Source of the DNA: Desulfofundulus thermosubterraneus DSM 16057
GTDB lineage: Bacteria; Bacillota; Desulfotomaculia; Desulfotomaculales; Desulfovirgulaceae
Reading direction: 5' to 3'
Length of the DNA: 32,629 bases
Assembly (NCBI RefSeq): GCF_900142025.1
Contig: NZ_FQZM01000042.1
Coordinates: 1 to 32,629, forward strand
Each line of letters opens with the position of its first letter. The stretch's first letter is position 1. Below, piece after piece: positions 15,650 to 22,550 of the stretch. The position numbers and the translations under genes were made by a program. A model generated the notes under the pieces. That model had not been told where the DNA came from. It made no database searches and saw only the letters and a program-made list of their open reading frames with translations.

Positions 15650-15676
15650 CAAAATAAAAAACGGCTTGACAGCCGC
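15650..15676 (-). terminator. rpmB terminator (minus strand)
   Basis: On the minus strand AGCGGCT, a GTCA loop and AGCCG form a short stem followed by TTTTTTATTTT. It lies five bases past the rpmB stop. On the plus strand the same hairpin could weakly end the riboflavin operon. Confidence 0.75.
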
Positions 15677-15681
15677 TTTCT

Positions 15682-15873
15682 CTAGATAGCCCTTTGCACC
15701 TTGCCGCTGCGCAGGCAGCGGGTGCACACCAGGATCCTTCTGGGAGTACCGTTGACCAGAGCCCTTACCCGCTGTAAGTTGGGTTGCCAGGTTCTTTTGG
15801 TCCGGATATGGGAGTGGCTTACCTGCATCCCAACCACCACACCTTTACCGCAAACAGCACATTTCCTGGCCAA
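15682..15873 (-). CDS. rpmB: ribosomal protein bL28, zinc-binding form
   Basis: Large-subunit ribosomal protein. The 63 residues begin MARKCAVCGKG and end with RRILVCTRCLRSGKVQRAI. The two CxxC pairs (CAVC and CTRC) mark the zinc-containing form. The start is TTG at 15873, seven bases after AAGGAGGT. The GTG at 15882 overlaps that ribosome site and would add three residues absent from the family. A good promoter lies just upstream on the minus strand. In Bacillus, rpmB is followed by other genes leading to recG; here recG is divergent and adjacent. Confidence 0.95.
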   Translation of the reverse strand: MARKCAVCGKGVVVGMQVSHSHIRTKRTWQPNLQRVRALVNGTPRRILVCTRCLRSGKVQRAI

Positions 15874-15907
15874 TAGAGCCACCTCCTTTTTCTAGACCAC
15901 TCTTTAC

Positions 15908-15936
15908 ATTCTAGCAAAAATACCACTGCCGTGCAA
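15908..15936 (-). promoter_or_regulatory. sigma-A promoter of rpmB
   Basis: Minus strand: TTGCAC, 17-base spacer, TAGAAT. Plus coordinates are 15931-15936 for the -35 box and 15908-15913 for the -10 box. Confidence 0.8.
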
Positions 15937-16078
15937 GGTGAAACGGGTGAAAGTGTCCCAGATTTCATAAATTCTCGGGCTTCCCGTAGCGGAAAGGAAC
16001 GCCGCTCGGCGGGGAAGGTAGGGACCTGCTCCGGCGGCAGGGGTTGAAAAGGAGGTAAAACCTTTCGACACAAACCCG
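15937..16078. other. GC-rich leader upstream of recG
   Basis: No gene is seen. The region can fold into small hairpins (CCTGC...GCAGG around 16024-16040, and CGCCG/CGGCG around 16000-16012). A strong GGAGGT ribosome-like site at 16051-16056 lies 22 bases before the recG ATG, too far for normal use, with no intervening ATG, GTG or TTG in frame. Confidence 0.4.
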
Positions 16079-18151
16079 ATGGTTGAAGTTGATTTTGAGC
16101 AGTATCCCGTACAATATTTGAAAATGGTAGGCCCACGCCGTTTTGCCCTGCTGAAGAGATTGGGGATCAGGACGGTAAAAGATTTGCTTTACCACTTTCC
16201 CCGGGAATACCAGGAACGCACGGTAAAGCCGTCTTATGCCTGTGCCCATGGGGAACAGGTTACCCTGCAGGGAAGGGTTGTGGGAGTCACCGAGTTAAGC
16301 CCCAGATCCGGATTATGGATCACAAGGGTAAAAGTGCAGGAACCGACGGGGCACTTTTTTGCCGTCTGGTTTAACCAGCGCTACATAAAAAAACTGTTTA
16401 CTGCTGGCAGCCACGTACAGGTTACGGGAAAAATTGAACGCCGCTTTGGAGAAATTCAGCTGCTGGTTGCCGATTATGAATTGTTAGAGGGCGAGGATCC
16501 CGTACCACAGGAGGGTATAGTACCTATTTATCCCCTTACGGAACAATTGACCCAGCGTCTCATGCGGTCCTTAATGCGCCTTGCCCTGGACGAGTGGACA
16601 CCCCGCATCAACGATTTCCTCCCCCCAGGGGTGCGGCAGAAATTTTTCCTGCCCGAGCTTCCCAGCGCCCTGTGCCAGATCCACTTTCCGGCCACCGAGA
16701 AAGAGGCCATCAGGGCGAGAAAACGCTTTATTTTTGAGGAGCTGTTTTTGCTCCAGCTGGTCCTGGCCTTAAGGCGCAGGCAAATTACCCGGAAGTTAAA
16801 ACCGCACCGTTATCACGATCACGAAGACCTGGTGGGAAGATTTCTTTCCAGTTTGCCCTTTACCTTAACTCCCGGTCAGCAGCGGGCCTGGGAAGAAATC
16901 AAAGCCGACATGGATGCTCCCTGGCCCATGAACCGGTTGTTGCAGGGAGATGTGGGGGCGGGCAAAACTGTGGTCAGCACCTTGGCCCTACTCCGGGCCG
17001 TGGGTAGCGGACTACAGGGAGCGCTAATGGTACCCACAGAAATCCTGGCTGAACAGCATCACCTTACTCTCTCCCGGAGCCTGGCTTCCCTGGGAATAAA
17101 AGTTGGCCTGCTTTCAGGGAGCATGAGAAAGAAGGAGAGGGAGAGACTGTTAGCCGGTCTCGCCTGCGGGGAGATACCCCTGGTGGTGGGTACTCATGCT
17201 TTAATTCAAGAAAAAGTGCAGTTTAAATCACTGGCCCTGGTGGTTATTGACGAGCAGCACCGTTTTGGGGTGCGCCAGAGGGCCATTTTACAATATAAAG
17301 GACACTGTCCGGACGTGCTAGTCATGACGGCGACACCCATTCCCCGTACCTTGGCCCTTACCCTCTACGGGGATCTGGAGGTAAGCACTATTTCCGAACT
17401 GCCTCCCGGGCGGCGGCCGGTACAAACTTATGCTTTTCCTTCTTCTCGTCTGCCTGATGTTTATGGCCTGGTGCGGCGGGAAGTGGAAAAGGGACACCAG
17501 GCTTATGTGGTTTGCCCCCTGGTGGAGGAATCAGAAAAACTCGATGTCCGGGCTGCCGTGGAATTGATGGAGGAACTTTCCCGGGGCCCTCTGGCCGGAT
17601 GCCGGCTGGGTTTGCTCCACGGCCGCTTGAAACCGGCGGAAAAGGAGGATGTGATGGAAGCCTTTCGCACGGGCCAAATCCAGGTACTGGTAACGACCAG
17701 CGTGGTGGAAGTTGGTGTGGATGTACCCAACGCCACGGCAATGGTGATCCTGGACGCCGAGCGTTTCGGGCTGGCCCAGTTACACCAGTTGCGGGGGCGG
17801 GTGGGGCGGGGGAAAGCACAATCCTACTGTGTTCTGGTTTCCGACAGTACCACCGAAGAAGCCCGCTACAGGTTGGAGGCGATGACCTCCACCACCGATG
17901 GCTTTGTCCTGGCGGAGAAAGATTTACAGTTAAGGGGGCCGGGGGAACTTACGGGCACCAGGCAATCGGGGCTGCCTGAGTTTAAAATAGCCGACCTGGT
18001 CCGGGACTGGCGCGCTCTGCAGCTTGCCCGGCAGGAAGCGGTTGCTTTAATAAAAAAAGATCCCGAGTTAAAAGCGCCGGAACACCGCCTCCTGGCTCGG
18101 GAGTTGCGCTTAAGGTTTGGCGGGAAGGCGGGATACCTGGATATCGGTTAA
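16079..18151 (+). CDS. recG: ATP-dependent DNA helicase RecG
   Basis: Remodels stalled replication forks and branched DNA; cytoplasmic and DNA-bound. The 690-residue length is close to E. coli RecG. The N-terminal wedge/OB domain covers about 60-170 (VTLQGRVVGV). The helicase core has Walker A in GDVGAGKTVV (about residue 292), DEQH in VVIDEQHRFG (about 391), TATPIPRTLAL, the second RecA-like lobe with TTSVVEVGVDVPNA, and motif VI QLRGRVGRGKAQSYC near 570. The ATG at 16079 precedes the conserved YLKMVGPRR segment. The ribosome site is unclear (see leader entry). A clear terminator follows. Confidence 0.97.
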   Translation: MVEVDFEQYPVQYLKMVGPRRFALLKRLGIRTVKDLLYHFPREYQERTVKPSYACAHGEQVTLQGRVVGVTELSPRSGLWITRVKVQEPTGHFFAVWFNQRYIKKLFTAGSHVQVTGKIERRFGEIQLLVADYELLEGEDPVPQEGIVPIYPLTEQLTQRLMRSLMRLALDEWTPRINDFLPPGVRQKFFLPELPSALCQIHFPATEKEAIRARKRFIFEELFLLQLVLALRRRQITRKLKPHRYHDHEDLVGRFLSSLPFTLTPGQQRAWEEIKADMDAPWPMNRLLQGDVGAGKTVVSTLALLRAVGSGLQGALMVPTEILAEQHHLTLSRSLASLGIKVGLLSGSMRKKERERLLAGLACGEIPLVVGTHALIQEKVQFKSLALVVIDEQHRFGVRQRAILQYKGHCPDVLVMTATPIPRTLALTLYGDLEVSTISELPPGRRPVQTYAFPSSRLPDVYGLVRREVEKGHQAYVVCPLVEESEKLDVRAAVELMEELSRGPLAGCRLGLLHGRLKPAEKEDVMEAFRTGQIQVLVTTSVVEVGVDVPNATAMVILDAERFGLAQLHQLRGRVGRGKAQSYCVLVSDSTTEEARYRLEAMTSTTDGFVLAEKDLQLRGPGELTGTRQSGLPEFKIADLVRDWRALQLARQEAVALIKKDPELKAPEHRLLARELRLRFGGKAGYLDIG

Positions 18152-18162
18152 AATGCCAAGAT

Positions 18163-18187
18163 AAAAGCCCGCAGGGGCTTTTTTCTT
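18163..18187 (+). terminator. recG terminator
   Basis: AAAAGCCC (18163-18170), GCAG loop, GGGCTTTT (18175-18182), continuing in T residues. Confidence 0.9.
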
Positions 18188-18368
18188 CCAAAAAAAATAT
18201 TAAAATCAGTCCAGGAAAGCCAAACCAAGACAGAACAAGGCAAAGCCCTTTTCTTAAAACCTTATGCTAAGGGGGCTGTAGCATTATGCCGGGGTAAAAT
18301 GTTCTAGACATAATCAATTGCAGCAGGGCCATAATAAGAATAGCCTAAAGGCAAGGAGGTGACTATAG

Positions 18369-18626
18369 ATGGCGTTAGGGCAAAAGCGGAATAAGTTGAT
18401 TCTTCCCCAGGCCGCCGCGGCTATGGAACAATTTAAGTGGGAAACTGCTGCCGAGCTGGGCGTCCAGGTTCCCCAGAGCGGTTACATGGGTGACCTGCCT
18501 TCCCGGGTGAACGGGGCCATTGGCGGTAACATGGTCCGGAAGATGATCGCCGCCTACGAGCAAAGCCTGGCCAACGGTACCCAGCCTCCGACTCCTCAAG
18601 TAACCAACGCTCGCACCACTCCTTAA
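18369..18626 (+). CDS. alpha/beta-type small acid-soluble spore protein
   Basis: Coats spore DNA and protects it during dormancy; made in the forespore and destroyed by GPR at germination. The 85 residues contain the family blocks: MEQFKWETAAELGVQVP, which holds the GPR cleavage context (KWETAAELG against the usual KYEIASEFG), GDLPSRVNGAIGGNMVRKMI and AAYEQSLA. AAGGAGGTGAC gives a very strong ribosome site. A sigma-G promoter is expected; the CATAATC at 18309-18315 resembles its -10, but no -35 box fits at the right distance. It converges on the gpr gene, placing substrate and protease next to each other. Confidence 0.93.
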   Translation: MALGQKRNKLILPQAAAAMEQFKWETAAELGVQVPQSGYMGDLPSRVNGAIGGNMVRKMIAAYEQSLANGTQPPTPQVTNARTTP

Positions 18627-18702
18627 CGGAGGTTAAGGTATGAGCTCTTTGGGTACACAAGGTCTGGTGCGGTGTACCGGTTGTTTATACAGTTCCCTTT
18701 CG

Positions 18703-18776
18703 GGGGGTCCCAACTAACGGTAAAGCCGAGAATCCGGCTCCCTGTTGGTTGGGCCCCCGGCAGGGACTGCCCAACC
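18703..18776. ncRNA. structured intergenic RNA element with two mutually exclusive stems
   Basis: The first fold pairs 18703-18718 with 18744-18758 (15 bp, one bulged T, one G-T pair) and encloses a small hairpin AGCCG/CGGCT (18724-18739). The alternative pairs GGTTGGGC (18747-18754) perfectly with GCCCAACC (18769-18776). The segment 18747-18754 belongs to both. T-rich DNA (TTTTTAATTTTTT) follows about 18 bases after the second stem. It lies between the ends of the SASP and gpr genes, so any role as attenuator is unclear; it may be an unusual 3' end structure. No known RNA family recognised. Confidence 0.45.
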
Positions 18777-18804
18777 CCAGGAACTTTGCTCAATTTTTAA
18801 TTTT

Positions 18805-19779
18805 TTAATGTAGATAATAGCTGTAGTCGTCCTCAGTTAAACCCGGGTGCAGAGCCAGGGAAACAGCTCCGGCAATAACTTTAGCCGTAGTAGCAATTAA
18901 CGCGTCTATTTCCTTGGGAGTTACCGTCAGGTTGCCGCCGAAAGGTTCTAAAACCTTTTCAATGGCCCGCCGGGCCAGGGCAGGGTTAAACCCCGCATTT
19001 ACAGGCGTGGTTTGCAGCTGTTCCAAATAGGCATTAATGGTATCCTGGCTGATGACGGCAGCATGTACCACAGTGGGCACCCCGATGGCGATTACAGGCA
19101 CGCCCATGCTTTCCTGGTTGATTCCGGCCCGGCGGTTGCCAATGCCTGAACCGGGACTGATCCCCGTATCGGCTATTTGAATGGTGGTGCAAATACGGGT
19201 TACACTGCGAGCCGCCAGGGAATCTATGGCGATAATCAACTCCGGACGGATTTTTTCTACTACCCCTTTGATTATTTCCGCCGTTTCTATACCCGTTAAC
19301 CCCAGCACTCCCGGAGCCAGGGCGCTGACGGAACGCATCCCGCCCTTTAACTCCTGGGGGGCGTAATTATACAAGTGCCTGGTTACAAGACTCATCTCAA
19401 TAACCTTTGGCCCTAAAGCATCCGGGGTCGCGCGCCAGTTGCCTAAACCCACCAGCAAAATATTCCCATACTCCGGAATATGGGCCACAAATCTTTCCAA
19501 TTGCCGGGCGAGAATCTGGCTTACTTCATGGTGGGCGGCCGGGTGATTTTCCCTCAACACGGGAGCTTCGATGGTAATATATGTACCCACGGGTTTACCC
19601 ATGATGGTTTCCGCGGCCTTCTCGATAATATGTACTATGGTTACTTCACCATGTTCAAATCTTTCCCGATCCACCCGCACACCGGGAATTTCCTGCCCCG
19701 TTTTCCCTCGTACTAGTTCCCGGGCTTCCAATGCTAAATCAAGGTTGACTCCAAAGGAGCGAAAAAGATCAAAAAGCAC
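18805..19779 (-). CDS. gpr: germination protease GPR
   Basis: Starts degradation of SASPs during spore germination. The 324 residues fit the family. The N terminus LFDLFRSFGVNLDLALEARE resembles the autoprocessed propeptide, whose removal activates the zymogen. The two family acidic residues appear as Asp120 in NWRATPDALGP and Asp186 in AIDSLAARS, spaced 66 residues as in Bacillus megaterium GPR (D127/D193). Other family blocks are ADTGISPGSGIGNRRAGI and GVPVIAIGVPTVVHAA. The start is GTG with AAAGGGGGG upstream. It is convergent with its SASP substrate gene and divergent from rsmD. Confidence 0.96.
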   Translation of the reverse strand: MLFDLFRSFGVNLDLALEARELVRGKTGQEIPGVRVDRERFEHGEVTIVHIIEKAAETIMGKPVGTYITIEAPVLRENHPAAHHEVSQILARQLERFVAHIPEYGNILLVGLGNWRATPDALGPKVIEMSLVTRHLYNYAPQELKGGMRSVSALAPGVLGLTGIETAEIIKGVVEKIRPELIIAIDSLAARSVTRICTTIQIADTGISPGSGIGNRRAGINQESMGVPVIAIGVPTVVHAAVISQDTINAYLEQLQTTPVNAGFNPALARRAIEKVLEPFGGNLTVTPKEIDALIATTAKVIAGAVSLALHPGLTEDDYSYYLH

Positions 19780-19861
19780 GCTGTCGCCCCCCTTTAATTG
19801 AAATCCCTCCAGGTTTCAGCTATATATTGTCCGCCTCGAGGAGGATTATACACTACATATT

Positions 19862-19898
19862 TTGCCTGATCGATTTTTCTGGTATAATGTGCTATAAT
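19862..19898 (+). promoter_or_regulatory. promoter region of rsmD-coaD with two tandem extended -10 boxes
   Basis: TGGTATAAT (-10 at 19883-19888) and TGCTATAAT (-10 at 19893-19898) both carry the extended -10 TGn motif and are ten bases apart. TTGCCT at 19862-19867 may be the -35 box of the first, with a short 15-base spacer. Confidence 0.65.
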
Positions 19899-19934
19899 AT
19901 TTGCATTGAGAATAGGGAGGAAAGAATCGCTATC

Positions 19935-20498
19935 TTGCGAGTTATTGCCGGGATTGCCAAGAAAAGCCGCTTAAAAATTCCCCGGGGATGGAGCGGGCGC
20001 CCCACTGCCGACCGGGTTAAAGAATCCCTGTTCAATATCCTGGGTTCGCGGATTCCCGGCTCTCATTTCCTGGATCTTTATGCCGGTACAGGCAATGTGG
20101 GTATAGAAGCCTTGAGCCGCGGTGCAGCCCGGGTAGTGTTTGTAGAGCGGGATAAAAGAGCGGTTAAAATTATCCGGGATAACCTTGTTCATGTGGGTTT
20201 GGTGGAAAGGGCTGAGGTGCTGGCGCAAGATGTTTTCCTGGTTTTGAGGCGACTGAGCGGACAGCAGTTCGATGTGGTTTTCCTGGACCCACCCTATGGA
20301 CAGGGCCTGGAGTTGCCCACTCTGGAGGCCATTGATCGTTATGGGCTACTTGCTCGCGGCGGCATTGTAGTGGCCGAAAGCAGTAAACGGCAGGCATTTC
20401 CTGGTCAGGTGGGGCGGCTGGTGCAATACCGGCAACATCTAGTGGGAGATACTGTGCTTTCATTTTACCAGCCCGGCATTGCCGGAGAGGGGGATTAA
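19935..20498 (+). CDS. rsmD: 16S rRNA (guanine966-N2)-methyltransferase
   Basis: Methylates G966 of 16S rRNA using SAM. It is about 187 residues from the TTG at 19935 (LRVIAGIAKKSRLK), the normal length. Motifs are GRPTADRVKESLFNIL, the SAM loop FLDLYAGTGNVGIEALSRGA and the catalytic VFLDPPYGQG. A longer frame runs back to 19827, but it enters the promoter and lacks a ribosome site. GGGAGG lies 14 bases ahead of the TTG, somewhat far, so the exact start is less certain. coaD follows immediately. Confidence 0.92.
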   Translation: MRVIAGIAKKSRLKIPRGWSGRPTADRVKESLFNILGSRIPGSHFLDLYAGTGNVGIEALSRGAARVVFVERDKRAVKIIRDNLVHVGLVERAEVLAQDVFLVLRRLSGQQFDVVFLDPPYGQGLELPTLEAIDRYGLLARGGIVVAESSKRQAFPGQVGRLVQYRQHLVGDTVLSFYQPGIAGEGD

Positions 20499-20502
20499 AT
20501 CT

Positions 20503-21006
20503 TTGCGCATCGCGGTTTATCCGGGCAGTTTCGACCCGATAACCAATGGACATCTCGATGTAATTGAGCGTGCAGCCTGTTTATTTGATCAGCTGGTTGT
20601 GGCGGTATCCCGCAATACCAGCAAAAAGCCGCTCTTTACTGTTAGTGAGAGGTTAGAAATGCTGCGAGAAGTATTGCAGCCCTATTATAACGTGGTGGTA
20701 GATTCCTTTGATGGGCTGACAGTAAATTACGCTAAAAGCTTGGGTGCACAGGCAATTATTCGTGGCCTGCGGGCTATTTCAGATTTTGAAAACGAGTTTA
20801 TGATGGCCCTGACCAACAAGAAACTGGTTCCTTCAATAGATACCTTATTTCTCATGACCAGAGCGGAATATTCCTTCATCAGTTCCAGTGCTGTAAAAGA
20901 AGTAGCTTACTTTGGGGGCTGTGTGCGTGACCTGGTACCCCCCGTGGTAGAACAAAAGTTACGGGAAAAATTTATGGCCCTTGAGCGACCGGTTAGGGAG
21001 GGGTAG
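20503..21006 (+). CDS. coaD: phosphopantetheine adenylyltransferase
   Basis: Makes dephospho-CoA from 4'-phosphopantetheine and ATP. The 168 residues show AVYPGSFDPITNGHLDVIERA with the nucleotide-binding NGH, RGLRAISDFENEF, and YSFISSSAVKEVAYFGG. TTG 20503 is the start (the protein then begins LRIAVYPG) with AGGGGG nine bases ahead. It follows rsmD by four bases, the common rsmD-coaD pair of Firmicutes. Confidence 0.95.
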   Translation: MRIAVYPGSFDPITNGHLDVIERAACLFDQLVVAVSRNTSKKPLFTVSERLEMLREVLQPYYNVVVDSFDGLTVNYAKSLGAQAIIRGLRAISDFENEFMMALTNKKLVPSIDTLFLMTRAEYSFISSSAVKEVAYFGGCVRDLVPPVVEQKLREKFMALERPVREG

Positions 21007-21008
21007 AA

Positions 21009-21491
21009 GTGGAGCTATTCCATATTTTAAATGAGATGGAGGAGATGATTGAAAACAGTCCCCGGATACCCATGACCAGGCGAGTGATGGTGGACGAGGA
21101 TCGCCTGCTAGATTACCTGGACCGTATTCGCACCACACTGCCCGAGGAATTGCGCCAGGCACGCTGGCTCCTCCAGGAACGGGAAAAAGTGTTGGCCGAC
21201 ACCCGCAAGGAGGCCGGGCGTCTTTTGGAGGATGCCCAGAAACAGTTGGAAAAACGGGCGGAAGAAAGTGAAGTGGTGAAAAAAGCCCAGGCCATAGCGG
21301 ACGAAATTATCCACAAGGCGGAACAGGTGGCCAGGGAAATCAAACAGGGTGCACGGGAATATGCCGATGAGATCCTGGGTGGGCTGGAAGAGGAACTGGA
21401 CAAGATCATGACCCAGATTCGCAACGGACGGGCTGAATTAAGAGGAGTTAAGGTTAATGACGGCGTTAATTCCCGGGCGGCCCAGGGCTAA
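21009..21491 (+). CDS. coiled-coil protein downstream of coaD (unknown role)
   Basis: A 160-residue, highly charged helical protein. A short N-terminal module (ELFHILNEMEEMIENSPRIP) is followed by a long predicted coiled coil from about 35 to 145, rich in E, K, R and A (ARWLLQEREKVLADTRKEAG). Similar proteins are often annotated only as ATPase or V-ATPase subunit-H-like, but no nucleotide-binding motif is visible. GTG starts three bases past the coaD stop with GGGAGGGG ahead, so it is in the coaD operon. Its TAA overlaps the stop codon of the convergent DRTGG gene. Confidence 0.7.
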   Translation: MELFHILNEMEEMIENSPRIPMTRRVMVDEDRLLDYLDRIRTTLPEELRQARWLLQEREKVLADTRKEAGRLLEDAQKQLEKRAEESEVVKKAQAIADEIIHKAEQVAREIKQGAREYADEILGGLEEELDKIMTQIRNGRAELRGVKVNDGVNSRAAQG

Positions 21492-22540
21492 TCCGCCAGG
21501 GTCTGAAGTATAGCGGGAAAATCGCAGTATTTGTCTATGTTTTCCCGGGCCAGGGCGATGCGTTTGCGGTCCCGGGGCCGGATATGCCGGCTAATCTCTG
21601 CTAGCTTTTCAATCGTGGTAAAGGTGTCGTAATGCACCAGAATAAGCGGCACGTTTTTTTCTGCAGCGCGGGCAATTACCTTTACGTCCGGATATAACCC
21701 TCCGGTGAGGATTAGCACCGAGGTATTGGTTTCCAGGGCCGCCAGGGCAAGGTCGGCCCGGTCACCCCCGGTAATCACAGCCTTGTTTGGCGCCCGCCGC
21801 AAATAACCCAAGGCACTTTCAATAGTCATCGCACCGACAATCACGTCCTCTACCAGCCGGTCCATATTTTCTTCGCCGGCCAGGATTTCCCCGCCCAGTG
21901 TTTCATAAAATTCCCTTACTGTGGGCGAAGATATTTCCGGACGCTGGGGAATAATACCCAGGGTTCGGAATCCGCGTTCGGTAAGGATGGGCTTATAAAT
22001 CCCTTCTGTTTTGGCCAGCAACGGGCGAGGGACGTTGTTAAAAACATTTCCCAGCACTTGGATGCCCTGACTTACCAGGTAGCTGTTGATGAAAATGGCT
22101 TCATCCAGGCTGAAGTCATTTTCAATGCGGATCGTGAACAAAACCAGGGCTTCCAGCTTTTTGGCCAGGGTGACGGCATCTAAACCCCAGCACCCCATGA
22201 TATGGGGAAAAGCGGCTCCTCCAATCAGCACCACGTCAGTTCCGGCACTTACCTGCCGGTAGCACGACAGGATCCATTCTAATGCCTCGCATTGCCGGTA
22301 GCCCGACAGATAGGACGGGCCGGCGATAAAGGGTGCGATTACATCCAGGGGCTGTTTTAAATCTAACACCTCCTGCATGAGCCGCGCGTCCTCGTCATTC
22401 TGTTCCCTTATACCGGTGGGGTGGCCAACCGGCTTAAAATAGGCTACCTTGTATCCATGCTGGACCAGTTTTAGGGCCAGGCCCACCGCCATGGCTGTTT
22501 TTCCACTGCCTGCCGTACCCATGATATAAAGGTTTTTCAC
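21488..22540 (-). CDS. BioD-like P-loop + DRTGG domain protein
   Basis: A 350-residue protein. The N-terminal BioD/CobB-type P-loop domain (about 1-200) has GTAGSGKT at residues 8-15. A C-terminal DRTGG domain (about 215-325) carries AVITGGDRADLALAAL and ILTGGLYPD. This pair also forms the N-terminal part of long phosphotransacetylases, but the catalytic phosphate acetyltransferase domain is absent here. It lies ten bases behind the ADP-forming acetyl-CoA synthetase gene, so a regulatory role in acetate or acyl-CoA metabolism is a reasonable inference. ATG start with a GGTGTAAG-like site. Its stop codon overlaps that of the convergent gene. Confidence 0.85.
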   Translation of the reverse strand: MKNLYIMGTAGSGKTAMAVGLALKLVQHGYKVAYFKPVGHPTGIREQNDEDARLMQEVLDLKQPLDVIAPFIAGPSYLSGYRQCEALEWILSCYRQVSAGTDVVLIGGAAFPHIMGCWGLDAVTLAKKLEALVLFTIRIENDFSLDEAIFINSYLVSQGIQVLGNVFNNVPRPLLAKTEGIYKPILTERGFRTLGIIPQRPEISSPTVREFYETLGGEILAGEENMDRLVEDVIVGAMTIESALGYLRRAPNKAVITGGDRADLALAALETNTSVLILTGGLYPDVKVIARAAEKNVPLILVHYDTFTTIEKLAEISRHIRPRDRKRIALARENIDKYCDFPAILQTLAD

Positions 22541-22550
22541 CGCTTACACC

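Noticed and set aside
18281-18315. Sigma-G promoter for the SASP gene (GCATT ... CATAATC)
   Set aside because: The -10-like box is acceptable but the nearest -35-like box is about 23 bases away, too far for this sigma factor. Not listed as a feature.
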